Positions 7,278 through 16,999 of a stretch of 64,000 nt of DNA are shown one piece after another. The stretch covers positions 62,001-126,000 of the forward strand of contig NZ_JACSPP010000001.1 of the NCBI RefSeq assembly GCF_014837065.1, written 5' to 3'. Each line of letters opens with the position of its first letter. Within the stretch, counting starts at the first letter, position 1. This stretch comes from Phocaeicola intestinalis. GTDB lineage: Bacteria > Bacteroidota > Bacteroidia > Bacteroidales > Bacteroidaceae. A program made the position numbers and the translations under genes. Under the pieces are notes generated by a model that saw only the letters and a program-made list of their open reading frames with translations, was not told the origin of the DNA and made no database searches.

Positions 7278-9333
7278 AGTCTTTGTCGGCTCCCAGATAA
7301 AAGCCTATATTCGTCTGCTGATTATATCCCATATTCTGCATTGTTTGCGACATGTCATAAGTATGGTCATTGGTTAATGCAGTAAAACGGTAACTTGTCG
7401 GATAATTGGTAGAAAAAATACGGATTGAAGAATTGTCTTCTGAAGGCAAAATCACTTCTTCACGCCAGTCACCTACCATATCCCCATAATAACAGGGATT
7501 ATATTTTGTTCCATGATTCCCTTGATTTGTTCCATATCCCGTATTGAAATTGACAAGCCGGTTTTTGTTGGTCATCGGATTTGCTTTTGCGCTTACAATT
7601 AAAGCCCGGTCGTACAATTCACGGGTAAGTTCTCCACTCCACCATATTGCTACATTATACATGGAACCTCCGCCAATGCCTGTAGGAATAGACACACCTT
7701 CAAGAGGAACATTACCCGAACTTGCACAATTATAAACGCCGGTATTCAAGCTGGACCAATATTCAAAGTTTGGACTATCCGGATCAATATCTGCCACAAT
7801 GGAACGTCCAACATCGCCGCTGGGACCAGCTCCATGCCCTGAAATCAGATTGCCATTACGTGCATCCAGTATCTGACAACCATATCCCAATCCTTGATTG
7901 CTATAAGTATCTTCCTCTTCAAAAGATGCTTGTACCTGTAATCCCTGACGGTCTTTGATAAATTTGCCGACACTCAGAATATCGCCATGTCCGTTGCCTG
8001 TACACCATAATTCACCTCCATCGTCATCTATGGCTGCCGAACCGTAAAGTATTTCGTCTTTTCCGTCTTCATCCAAATCGGCTACACGGAAAGCATGCGC
8101 CCCCATTGCCAACCATTTTTCCGCATGTCCATCAGCTGTATCAAATTGCCAGCGAGCAACCAATTCATTATCTTTAAAATCTAAAGCCCATACCTGCCAG
8201 TTCAGGTAAATACCTCTTGTAATGATTAAGGAAGGATTGCTTGTACGCGTTCCTGTTGTCTCGTCAGGTATTCCATCCAGATAAGCGGCTCCAATAAAGA
8301 AACGGTCCATCCGATTGCCGTAGTCATCTCCCCAGTATTCTTGCCAATATTGGGCACGGGAAGCTTTCGAACCTGTTCCACCGCGAGGAATATTATCCGT
8401 ACGGCAAATTTCGCGACCGTCATATCCGCGACATAAAGAAATATATTCGGGTCCTTCGAGGATAAGTCCTAAAAGTGTCGGCAAGGCACTGCCTGAATAC
8501 CAACCGACTTCATCATAGTGGATACGGTAATCATGTACCGTTCCATCTTCATTGGTTATTGTCTTTCCATCCCCGAAAGTTGTTCCCTCTGATGAACGAA
8601 AAGCAATTTCACACAATCCGTCGCCATCAAAATCATATAAAATAAATGAAGTATAATGAGAACCTGAGCGTATGTTAATACCTAAATCGATACGCCACAA
8701 AAAAGTTCCGTCCAACTTATATGCTTCCAGCAAAGTTGTTCCCCCATACCAGCCTCCTTGGTTGGCACCATCATACGGTTCACGTTTTATCACGATTTCC
8801 GGCCATCCGTCACCGTCAAGTTCACCGACTTGTACATCATCGGGTTGATAATCTACTGAGGCATTCGGAACATTCATATCCAATTTGATTTCACGATAAA
8901 ACGTCTGAGCCATTTGGGAAGTGAAAGTAGTTTCACATAAAGTTTCGTCCTCTCCGGTAAGAGTCACGCGATAATGGTTTTCCTTTGTCGGGTCAACATC
9001 TTCATCAATCCAGCATGAAGAGTCGGTTATAGGTTCGCTGTTCAGCTTCTCTTCTGCATTATTTGCAGTTGATTTATATATATCAAAAGCTGTACCTGCA
9101 GGATCTGTAGGAAGCATACGCCAACTCACTAAAGCACCATGTATACCGGTCGTTGAGTTGGCATCTTCGTCAGGAGCAGGATCATAGCTGACCCACATCA
9201 GTCTGTCGCCAGTAATTATATCAGTAGGAAGAGAAGGAAGTTCTGTCACAGAATTGTCTAGGGGTAAATTGTCCGAACAAGCAAAAACAGTTCCAAGGCA
9301 AGCCAGTCCAATCAAGTAATTGAGTTTATTCAT
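7276..9333 (-). CDS. rhamnogalacturonan lyase, PL11-like, lipoprotein
   Basis: About 685 aa from the Met at 9333, chosen because a lipoprotein signal begins there (MNKLNYLIGLACLGTVFAC); the frame is open 17 codons further upstream. After a fibronectin-like N-terminal domain (residues about 35-145) comes an eight-bladed-propeller-type region with Asp-rich calcium loops (LDGDGWPEI, YDFDGDGLCEI, LDEDGKDEI) and GSHYTSFILYDFDGDG. This is the signature of PL11 lyases, which cleave the rhamnose-galacturonate backbone of rhamnogalacturonan I by beta-elimination. It is the last gene of the SusCD block to its right and the main clue to its pectic substrate. Surface location is inferred from the lipobox. 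Confidence 0.87.
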   Translation of the reverse strand: MNKLNYLIGLACLGTVFACSDNLPLDNSVTELPSLPTDIITGDRLMWVSYDPAPDEDANSTTGIHGALVSWRMLPTDPAGTAFDIYKSTANNAEEKLNSEPITDSSCWIDEDVDPTKENHYRVTLTGEDETLCETTFTSQMAQTFYREIKLDMNVPNASVDYQPDDVQVGELDGDGWPEIVIKREPYDGANQGGWYGGTTLLEAYKLDGTFLWRIDLGINIRSGSHYTSFILYDFDGDGLCEIAFRSSEGTTFGDGKTITNEDGTVHDYRIHYDEVGWYSGSALPTLLGLILEGPEYISLCRGYDGREICRTDNIPRGGTGSKASRAQYWQEYWGDDYGNRMDRFFIGAAYLDGIPDETTGTRTSNPSLIITRGIYLNWQVWALDFKDNELVARWQFDTADGHAEKWLAMGAHAFRVADLDEDGKDEILYGSAAIDDDGGELWCTGNGHGDILSVGKFIKDRQGLQVQASFEEEDTYSNQGLGYGCQILDARNGNLISGHGAGPSGDVGRSIVADIDPDSPNFEYWSSLNTGVYNCASSGNVPLEGVSIPTGIGGGSMYNVAIWWSGELTRELYDRALIVSAKANPMTNKNRLVNFNTGYGTNQGNHGTKYNPCYYGDMVGDWREEVILPSEDNSSIRIFSTNYPTSYRFTALTNDHTYDMSQTMQNMGYNQQTNIGFYLGADKD

Positions 9334-9450
9334 GTTATAAGGTTTAGTAGGTTTGTGAGTAAAAAAATGCGCCCGAAGCTTCACACAATCACTTGCTCCT
9401 GCCTCGCGCGACTTTGAAAATTAATCTAACTTTTGTATCCATAAACCCGG

Positions 9451-10233
9451 TTATGGAAGCATGAAATCTTCCAGTGCGGTTTTATATTCAAGTGTAACGG
9501 TGCCTGTCTGTGTACGCACATTCAGACAGACATCGATGGTATCGTCATCTGTCAGTCCTGTCTGGATAAAACGGGAATAGACTTCATCGGGCATACGCAG
9601 GCTGATAAGCGATGAGGTTGTATTCCATGCATTGGGTGCATTGTTATCAAAATACAGATTGAATGTAGCTTTTTTTCCTGTTGTGTCTATATCACGGTTG
9701 CCATCATAATAAAGCAGGAAAGAAACCGCACTATAAGGGTCAAAATAGAAGGTAGGAACTACATTCATGTAACCGTTTTGTATATAATACTGTCCTTCGG
9801 TCTGGTTGACGCTTTGCACAGCCTTATTCTTAAGAGCAATAGAATCTTGCCCGAATATCTGGTAGTCTTCGCTCAACGTATCGACACAGGATATGTAGGT
9901 AGGAATCTCTGCAGCCTCACTCAATACAATGTCATACGTGTGTCCGGATTCCAAATCCGATACATTCGTAAGGCTTTCATCTGATGTATCAAAACTGACT
10001 ACAGCCCGTCTGACTTCTTTCAGCCACGAGATTTGTGACAAATTGGAAGGAACCAATACCGCATCAAAGTCAGTATACAGCCGATAGCCTTCCAGTTCGT
10101 TACCACTTACCGTTACAGCCATGTTGTTGAAAGTAACACTTTGCCGGTTGTCATCGTTGTCCAGACACGATACAAGCGTCACAACAGACAGGCACACAAC
10201 AGACAAACGAAAAATGTTGAATAATCTGTTCAT
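9451..10233 (-). CDS. NigD-like lipoprotein of a PUL
   Basis: 260 aa from the Met at 10233, where a lipoprotein signal starts (MNRLFNIFRLSVVCLSVVTL, then VSC). The frame is open 13 codons upstream, but those residues precede the signal. The N-terminal beta-domain (about 30-120) and the C-terminal beta-domain beginning at 'YYIQNGYMNVVPTFYF' resemble NigD-like proteins, small lipoproteins often found after SusD genes. No enzyme motif is visible. It sits between a SusD gene and the PL11 lyase, all on the same strand. It may help bind the glycan at the surface, which is inference. Confidence 0.6.
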   Translation of the reverse strand: MNRLFNIFRLSVVCLSVVTLVSCLDNDDNRQSVTFNNMAVTVSGNELEGYRLYTDFDAVLVPSNLSQISWLKEVRRAVVSFDTSDESLTNVSDLESGHTYDIVLSEAAEIPTYISCVDTLSEDYQIFGQDSIALKNKAVQSVNQTEGQYYIQNGYMNVVPTFYFDPYSAVSFLLYYDGNRDIDTTGKKATFNLYFDNNAPNAWNTTSSLISLRMPDEVYSRFIQTGLTDDDTIDVCLNVRTQTGTVTLEYKTALEDFMLP

Positions 10234-10330
10234 TTTATGTAGATAAATTAATAGCATGTACCGCAGAGGCATATTGCCTGAAAGTCAATATCTTTCTTGT
10301 CAGGTATATGCTCCTGCGGTATTTCTGTTT

Positions 10331-12049
10331 TTACCAACCTTCGTTTTGGGTCAGGTTAGGATTCTTCATGATTTCAGTCTGCGGAATGGGGAAGAAATAC
10401 ATTTTATCATCCCAAGTACGGCTCACTTCATTACGCGTGTAAGTGATGGTTCCGTCCGCATTCTGGGTAAGCTTCATTTCAGTAATGCTCTTCAGCTTAT
10501 CCCCTTCTTTCCAACGGCGCAGGTCATAGAAACGATGTCCTTCGAAAGCCAGTTCTACCATACGTTCGTTCTGATATTTTTCCCAGAAAGCATCGTTGCT
10601 CATGCCGGTAGGAAATTCCGGCATATTGACATCCGAACGCGTACGGGTAACACTTGCTGCTTCACGTGCCGACATCGGGAACTCAGCCGAAGTTGCATCG
10701 GCAGAGCCCAAATAACGGAATACCGCTTCGGCATAGTTCAGGTAAAACTCACCCAGACGGAACGTAATCCACGTATGACGCGAACTTTTAACCGTACTGT
10801 TTGCACGTAAGTCGACTGCCGGGTCAAGATACTTCTTCAAGTAATAGCCTGTAGGAGTAGCTCCTGAAATAGGTTCGCCATTAGTACCACCGTAGAAAGT
10901 CTGTATCGGTGCCGTATTATAAGAGGGCCATCCTGTATCGCCGTTCTTTACCACGGTCATGGCAAAACGCGGGTCACGTCCTTCGTATGGGTTTTCCGGA
11001 TCATATCCGCTGCCGGCTTCATTGATACCTAAACCAGTTGCCTGCATTTCGTACGCATCTACCAGATTTTGTGAAGGACAGTTGCCCGAACCTCCACCAG
11101 TAATACCAATAGGATAATTGTATTCTTCAAGCACGCTGGAAGCACCGGAAGCATCCTTCGAGTTGACATAGCGGCGCATGAAAATCATTTCACTATTCTG
11201 CCAGTTGATCGTCCCCCACAAGGCGGCATATGTACCTAATTCGAAATCTCCTGCCACACAAGCGTCAATCAGTTCCTTGTTTGCCTGTGCAGCTTTATGC
11301 CACAATTCCTGGTCGTTGCTTTCATTGAATAAAGGACTTGCCGCATAAAGAGCTGCACGTGCCTTCAGTGCCAATGCCGCATAACTGGTCAAACGGCCAC
11401 TTTCTGCTGGAGAAATACCCAACAAGCCCAAGTCGGTATAATCTTCAGGCAATAAAGTCGCAAGTTCGGTACATTCTTCTTCGATAAAGCTGAACACTTC
11501 CTGTGCCGGTGTACGGGTCAAGCTGTTCACATTGTCTACTGTCACCATTTCGGTAAAGAAAGGAACGGCACCGTAGCAACGGATCAGATTGAAGTAGAAG
11601 TAAGCCCGTAACAACCGTACTTCATAGAATGAATTGTTATAACGGAACATACGCGCTTCATAATCATCATTTTGTTTGAGTTCGTCAAATGTCAATCCCT
11701 GAAATTCCTGCAGGTATTGATTACATTCTTGAATGGCACGATAGCTTGTAGTCCATGTGTTCGAAAGTGGGTTGGAAGGACTCCAAGAACCATTGGTAAA
11801 GTCACACACATCGCCACTGGTATAGGCATACTCGGCTTCATCACATGCCGAAGCCAGCATACCGCCTCCATACACTTGTCCGAAATCGTAGTCAAGCTCA
11901 TTATAAATATTGGTCACCAAGCCAATCACTTCATCATAGCTTTGTGCCAAATAGTCTTTTTCGTAATTGGCGTATTCGTGGTAGTCCATGTTACAAGCAC
12001 TCAGCAATGCCACACACGCTGCGCCTCCTATGATATTTTTGATTCTCAT
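10331..12049 (-). CDS. SusD/RagB-family outer-membrane lipoprotein
   Basis: 572 aa. Lipobox Cys at about residue 19 (ALLSACNMDY). The C-terminal half has the SusD signature (FRLGEFYLNYAEAVFRYLG, then RNERMVELAFEGHRFYDLRRWK-like text) and ends with NPNLTQNEGW, the classical 'nP.l.QN.gw' terminus. It binds oligosaccharide together with the SusC encoded 19 bp upstream. Part of the putative rhamnogalacturonan PUL. It is longer than the SusD of the TlpA block. Confidence 0.95.
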   Translation of the reverse strand: MRIKNIIGGAACVALLSACNMDYHEYANYEKDYLAQSYDEVIGLVTNIYNELDYDFGQVYGGGMLASACDEAEYAYTSGDVCDFTNGSWSPSNPLSNTWTTSYRAIQECNQYLQEFQGLTFDELKQNDDYEARMFRYNNSFYEVRLLRAYFYFNLIRCYGAVPFFTEMVTVDNVNSLTRTPAQEVFSFIEEECTELATLLPEDYTDLGLLGISPAESGRLTSYAALALKARAALYAASPLFNESNDQELWHKAAQANKELIDACVAGDFELGTYAALWGTINWQNSEMIFMRRYVNSKDASGASSVLEEYNYPIGITGGGSGNCPSQNLVDAYEMQATGLGINEAGSGYDPENPYEGRDPRFAMTVVKNGDTGWPSYNTAPIQTFYGGTNGEPISGATPTGYYLKKYLDPAVDLRANSTVKSSRHTWITFRLGEFYLNYAEAVFRYLGSADATSAEFPMSAREAASVTRTRSDVNMPEFPTGMSNDAFWEKYQNERMVELAFEGHRFYDLRRWKEGDKLKSITEMKLTQNADGTITYTRNEVSRTWDDKMYFFPIPQTEIMKNPNLTQNEGW

Positions 12050-12068
12050 ATTTTTTCCTTTTTATAAA

Positions 12069-14939
12069 TTAGAAACCGATTGACAAACCAATCACGGCAC
12101 TACGCGTCAACGGTGCAGTGGCTCCGTATGCTTCCGGATCGGCAATCTTGATTTTATCAAAGCAGAGCAAGTCGATTCCCCGTACATAGAGTTTGGCTTT
12201 GCTCAATACATGGGTCTTCTTCATCCACTTTTCCGGGAAATTATAATACAGTTCTACCGAACGCAGCTTCAGGAACGAACGGTCTTCCAGCCATACGGTA
12301 TTGGTCTGGTAGTTGTTAGCATTGCTTTCTGAGCTTAGACGCGGATACAAAGCATCCGGATTCTCCGGTGTCCAACGGTTTTCGTATGCATGTTCAGAAA
12401 TCGTTGTGTTATTGATTAACGGCCAGTACAAGCTGGTAGTATTCAATACAGCCGAATAACGTCCTGTTCCTTGGAACATGGCATCGAAGCCCAATCCTTT
12501 CCATTCAGCTCCCAAGTGGAACGAATAGTAGATTTCGGGCGCAGTGGTGCTGTAACCGATAGCTACTTTATCGTTATCATCAATAATGCCATCATTGTTC
12601 ACATCTTTATACTTGATGTCACCCGGACGCAGAGTTGTACCGAAATTCTGTGCCGGACTGTTGGCTATATCTGCCTCATCCTTAAAGAAACCGATGGCCT
12701 GCAAACCGTAAGTCTGCTTTACCGGATTGCCGGTCTGAATCAGGTTGTCATACAATCGCGGTTCTTCCAGTTGCTCGATAATTTTGTTCTTTGCCAACAT
12801 AAAGTTACCGCCGATATTGAACTTGAAGTCACCGATCTTCTTCGTATAATTGGCACCGATTTCTACGCCCCAACTATCTACGATACCCCCGTTTTCATAC
12901 GGAGCTGTAAAGCCCAATATCGATGAATATTTACCGCTGGAACTAACCCAGATATCCGAACGGCGTTCGTAATAGGTATCGAAGGTCAAATCAAGACCTT
13001 TGAACAGGCTGGCATCAATACCAAAGTTGTATTTATAAGCTTTCTCGTGTGTAGAGTTCAGCGAAGCCAGACGTCCTAACACCCAACTGGTCGTACCTTG
13101 CGAGTAGTTGGTATCGAACGGATAGAAACTACCACCCCCATAAGTCTGTTCCCAGTAATTGGTTACATCTGAACCGTCTTCTTGCGGCAGACGGTCGGCA
13201 TTGATGATACCAAATGATGCACGTACTTTCAGAAAATCAATCCAGGATTGGTTTTGCATGAAATTTTCTTTTGAAACAACCCATGCCGCACCGACAGTAG
13301 GAGAAAAAGCCCATTTATGTCCCGGAGCCAGCTTGTTCGAAGCAGAGCCTACCAAAGTCAAATCAAAGAAATAACGGTCTTTCAATCCGTAATGTGTATA
13401 CCAAGATACGTTCTGGCGATACCAAGTCTGGTCTATACCTTTCGTATTACGGTATTCGTAATCCCAACGCAATTGGCTGTAGATTTTGTTCGCTTCGTTA
13501 ATAGTCTTATTATAATATAAGGTACCGGCAAAATTAAATACTCGTGTAAAGGCTGTAATTTTCGAGCCTTCACCCAGTGCACTTTCTTTACCATCGGTAT
13601 AACGGGTCAGCTCGCCCGGTTCACCGTCTACCCACGAAGAAACTGCATCACTTCCATAAATGAATGTTTTCGAATAGTCTTCGTAATACAAAGCATAGTT
13701 GTCATAACCCAACATCAAGCTGGCACCCAATCCCGGTGTGATAGCAGATAAATCCTGGTCTAAAGTCATATCGGCATACAAGGTACGTTCGTGGAATTTG
13801 GTGTATCCTGCATCCTGTGATACGGCAACCGGGTTCATTGTGCCTGCCCATGTAGAGCTACCACCCCAAGTTCCGTCTTCTAATTGTGCCGGATAAGCAG
13901 CCGAAGGAAGTTTATAAATCATACTGCCCCAAAGGTCGGCACTGGTATTACTACTCGTATTACCACCCGGCGCACGGGTTTCCGACAAAACACCTACCAA
14001 ATTCAGTTTCAGTTTGGTACTCGAAGTCAAATCAATATCCAAATTGGTACGCAGATTAGCACGCGAATATTCATCTTGTGTAGAATAACCGTCATTCATA
14101 TACGGATTGGCTATAAAACCTTTATTGGTAGTCAGATTTCCCATAGCGTAGTAACGAAAACGTTCGGACCCACCTCGGAAACTGATATTGTAAATGTTAG
14201 TAGAAGCCACATCGCGGAATGTTTCACCTATCCAATCCACATTCGGATACAGATAGGGATACTTTCCTGAACGGAAAGCATTCAATTCGTCTGCCGAATA
14301 ACGGGCAGAAAGTCCGTCATTTGCCAGCGCCTCGTTGATGGCATTGGCGTATGTATAACTGTCGGCAAACTTTGGCCGGCGTGCTTGCCATTCGAATCCA
14401 TGGTCGTACGAGAATTTCACTTCACGCGTATTGTATTGTCCTCGCTTGGTGGTGATATTGACTACACCGTTAATGCCTTTGTAACCATAAATAGCCACGG
14501 CAGAAGCGTCTTTCAATACTGTTACCGATTCTACTTCTTCAGGAGTAATATCGGTAATGTCACGCTCGATGCCATCTACCAATACCAACGGAGTAGTAGA
14601 CGAAAGTGTCTGCAAGCCACGTACAAAGAAAGTTGGTTCATAATTGGCGTATGTACCTGTCCCTTGCAACGTCATCAGACCTGTACCGTAACCAAAAAGT
14701 GAATTTCCAATATTTTTGGCACTCCGTTTGTTAAACTCTTCATTGTAAACAGTAGAGACCGATGACGTGGATTCCTCCAGACGCTGTGCGGTACGATAGC
14801 CGATCTCTACCACTTGGTCAGCATATTTTTCCGGTTTCCCCGGCGAAGCGATGCTGTCTGTTGTTTCCTGCGCGTAGCCCGGCATTGTGCAAAGGGCAAA
14901 CAGTGCAGCAGGTATGATTAGTTTATCTTTTCTTATCAT
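12069..14939 (-). CDS. SusC-family TonB-linked transporter lacking the N-terminal regulatory-like domain
   Basis: 956 aa. A signal peptide (ending near GYAQ) is followed almost at once by the plug domain (DQVVEIGYRTAQRLEESTSS, then VLKDASAVAIYGYKGING), so the carboxypeptidase-regulatory-like domain present in the other SusC proteins of this window is missing. The barrel ends in LSIGF. The usual conserved IYGxxGxNGVVxITTKRG is present. It is paired with the SusD gene that starts 19 bp downstream and follows another SusC/SusD pair, so the locus can import two ligands or two size classes. Confidence 0.93.
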   Translation of the reverse strand: MIRKDKLIIPAALFALCTMPGYAQETTDSIASPGKPEKYADQVVEIGYRTAQRLEESTSSVSTVYNEEFNKRSAKNIGNSLFGYGTGLMTLQGTGTYANYEPTFFVRGLQTLSSTTPLVLVDGIERDITDITPEEVESVTVLKDASAVAIYGYKGINGVVNITTKRGQYNTREVKFSYDHGFEWQARRPKFADSYTYANAINEALANDGLSARYSADELNAFRSGKYPYLYPNVDWIGETFRDVASTNIYNISFRGGSERFRYYAMGNLTTNKGFIANPYMNDGYSTQDEYSRANLRTNLDIDLTSSTKLKLNLVGVLSETRAPGGNTSSNTSADLWGSMIYKLPSAAYPAQLEDGTWGGSSTWAGTMNPVAVSQDAGYTKFHERTLYADMTLDQDLSAITPGLGASLMLGYDNYALYYEDYSKTFIYGSDAVSSWVDGEPGELTRYTDGKESALGEGSKITAFTRVFNFAGTLYYNKTINEANKIYSQLRWDYEYRNTKGIDQTWYRQNVSWYTHYGLKDRYFFDLTLVGSASNKLAPGHKWAFSPTVGAAWVVSKENFMQNQSWIDFLKVRASFGIINADRLPQEDGSDVTNYWEQTYGGGSFYPFDTNYSQGTTSWVLGRLASLNSTHEKAYKYNFGIDASLFKGLDLTFDTYYERRSDIWVSSSGKYSSILGFTAPYENGGIVDSWGVEIGANYTKKIGDFKFNIGGNFMLAKNKIIEQLEEPRLYDNLIQTGNPVKQTYGLQAIGFFKDEADIANSPAQNFGTTLRPGDIKYKDVNNDGIIDDNDKVAIGYSTTAPEIYYSFHLGAEWKGLGFDAMFQGTGRYSAVLNTTSLYWPLINNTTISEHAYENRWTPENPDALYPRLSSESNANNYQTNTVWLEDRSFLKLRSVELYYNFPEKWMKKTHVLSKAKLYVRGIDLLCFDKIKIADPEAYGATAPLTRSAVIGLSIGF

Positions 14940-14973
14940 AAGTCGAATTACTTTTTAATAATTGTGTTTCGCA

Positions 14974-16977
14974 TTACCATCCTGGGTTTTGAATCAAGCC
15001 ATACCCTTTGTTCACTTCTGTCAACGGGAAAGGTGATAAATACCATTTTGCATCAAAACCATTTGTCCACCAGTAACGTACCGGATTGGATAATTCATAC
15101 TTCTCATATTCAAAATGTGTAGGATAAGGTTGTGTTTTATCACCATTATACCATCCTTCTCCGGCAAATTCACCCGTACGGGAAATACGCAAGCCATGCA
15201 ATTGTTTTTCGAAAATATCCGCACGTTTATAACGAATCAAATCAAAGAAACGGGTGTCTTCCATACCCAGTTCGCAAGCACGTTCGCGGAGGATTTCTTC
15301 CAACAAGGCATCTTTATTGCCAGTCAGGTTCTTATCCGGATTGCATTCTGCCAGTCCTTTCATTCCCACACGGGCACGTACAATGTCTACTTGTGCTATG
15401 GCATCTGCCAAACGATTGTTCTGGCACAATGCTTCTGCATATGTCAAATACATGTCAGACAGGCGTAAAACGACCCATTGTGTATAATGACGAAGCATAT
15501 CCGGTCCCATCAGATATTTTATCGGTGCATATCCCGTAGCAAAAGAACCGGTTTGATTATCTGGCTCTTGTTGCGCATCGTAACCGCCAACCCAAGCCTC
15601 GAAACTACGTCCCGACATATTGCCGGTCGTCCAGTCAAGCGCAGTAGGCTGCCCGTTTACAATGGCTTCTTCATACAAACGTGGGTCACGTGTTAGGACG
15701 ATGTTACTTTTTCCATCTTCACCTCCATTCGGAGAACCGGTCATGAACATCTCGTCCAAACGCCCTTCTGCAGCGGTCTTGTCCCAATCAAAGGGTGTAC
15801 CGTCTGCCCATGGGAACATTTCCACATACTCTTGTGTAGGAGTATATCCACGGCGAATCCCATTTCGGCTTGCATCGGTTGTACCAAGTGGATCACCCCA
15901 CTGATGCCAAATATAATTACCCGACTTAAAGGCATCATACCCAAACTGTCTGGTACTCATAAGTATCTCAGGACTATCCAATTCCGCATAAGAAGTACGA
16001 TAAGCCAAGCGGTAGTCCTCCGGACGAGTTCCTTTAGACTGTACCAACGAATACCCTCCATTAGCGTTCAGTTCATTGAAAAACTCTTCACAAGCTTGCA
16101 GGCACTGTGTCCACAGTTCAGCCTTATAGCCGCCATACCAAACCAAGTGTTGTGCTTCTGCTTCCGAAGAACCGCCAGCATATGCTACATCATCATTAAA
16201 AAGCGGAGAAGCAGCAAATTGCAGGATACGACATTTCAATGCCATTGCAGCTGCGCGATTCCAACGACCGGCATTAGTTTGTGGATTATCTACTGTCCAA
16301 GGCAACACTTCTTTCGCTTCATCAAGCAATTTAATCATAAAATTAACGGTTTCTTCTACCGTTGCACGAGGCAAATCATAGCTGGCATCCGTACCGCTAA
16401 AAGAATGGTCAATAATAGGCAGACCTCCATAATGACGGAACGTATCAAAATAACGCGAAGCGATGATACACTTTGCCTGTGCTACAATGGATGCCTTTTC
16501 AGATTCTTCCATTCCAGGCACACGGTCGATGTTTTCTATGATTAAATAACCATAACGAACAGCTTGCCATACGCGGTTTTTCAAATAATCCCATTTATCT
16601 GAACGCTGACCATAATTTGACGTATGCGTTCCATAATAATAGCTGTTTACAATACCACTTGACAAATAAGTATAAATATAACAGTCCGTCAATGCTTCAG
16701 GCTTACCGACATAAGGATTGGAAGATTCACAAGGATAAGCATCGCTCGATGAATTACGGAACGGAAGACCATAATACTGAAAGGTATATAATGTATTCAA
16801 AAATTGTCTCACGTATTCCGGGCTATTGAATACTGTATCGCTGGTCACATCACCACCTGGTGCTTTCTCCAAGAAAGCACTTCCGAACTTGATATCATCC
16901 ACACATGATGTGGAGACAACTGAAGTCAGAGTCAGTCCTGCGGCAACAGCGAAAAACCATTTATGTTGTTTCTTCAT
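14974..16977 (-). CDS. SusD/RagB-family outer-membrane lipoprotein
   Basis: 667 aa, long for SusD. Lipobox Cys at about residue 25 (STSCVDDIKFG). It has the family core (VVLRLSDMYLTYAEALCQNN, then ILRERACELGMEDTRFFDLIRYK) and the terminus LIQNPGW. The extra length lies in the loops between the TPR helices, the ligand-binding side in this family. It follows the SusC gene by 22 bp and precedes a second SusC gene by 34 bp. Confidence 0.95.
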   Translation of the reverse strand: MKKQHKWFFAVAAGLTLTSVVSTSCVDDIKFGSAFLEKAPGGDVTSDTVFNSPEYVRQFLNTLYTFQYYGLPFRNSSSDAYPCESSNPYVGKPEALTDCYIYTYLSSGIVNSYYYGTHTSNYGQRSDKWDYLKNRVWQAVRYGYLIIENIDRVPGMEESEKASIVAQAKCIIASRYFDTFRHYGGLPIIDHSFSGTDASYDLPRATVEETVNFMIKLLDEAKEVLPWTVDNPQTNAGRWNRAAAMALKCRILQFAASPLFNDDVAYAGGSSEAEAQHLVWYGGYKAELWTQCLQACEEFFNELNANGGYSLVQSKGTRPEDYRLAYRTSYAELDSPEILMSTRQFGYDAFKSGNYIWHQWGDPLGTTDASRNGIRRGYTPTQEYVEMFPWADGTPFDWDKTAAEGRLDEMFMTGSPNGGEDGKSNIVLTRDPRLYEEAIVNGQPTALDWTTGNMSGRSFEAWVGGYDAQQEPDNQTGSFATGYAPIKYLMGPDMLRHYTQWVVLRLSDMYLTYAEALCQNNRLADAIAQVDIVRARVGMKGLAECNPDKNLTGNKDALLEEILRERACELGMEDTRFFDLIRYKRADIFEKQLHGLRISRTGEFAGEGWYNGDKTQPYPTHFEYEKYELSNPVRYWWTNGFDAKWYLSPFPLTEVNKGYGLIQNPGW

Positions 16978-16999
16978 GATTTTATCTTTTTATTAAGGG

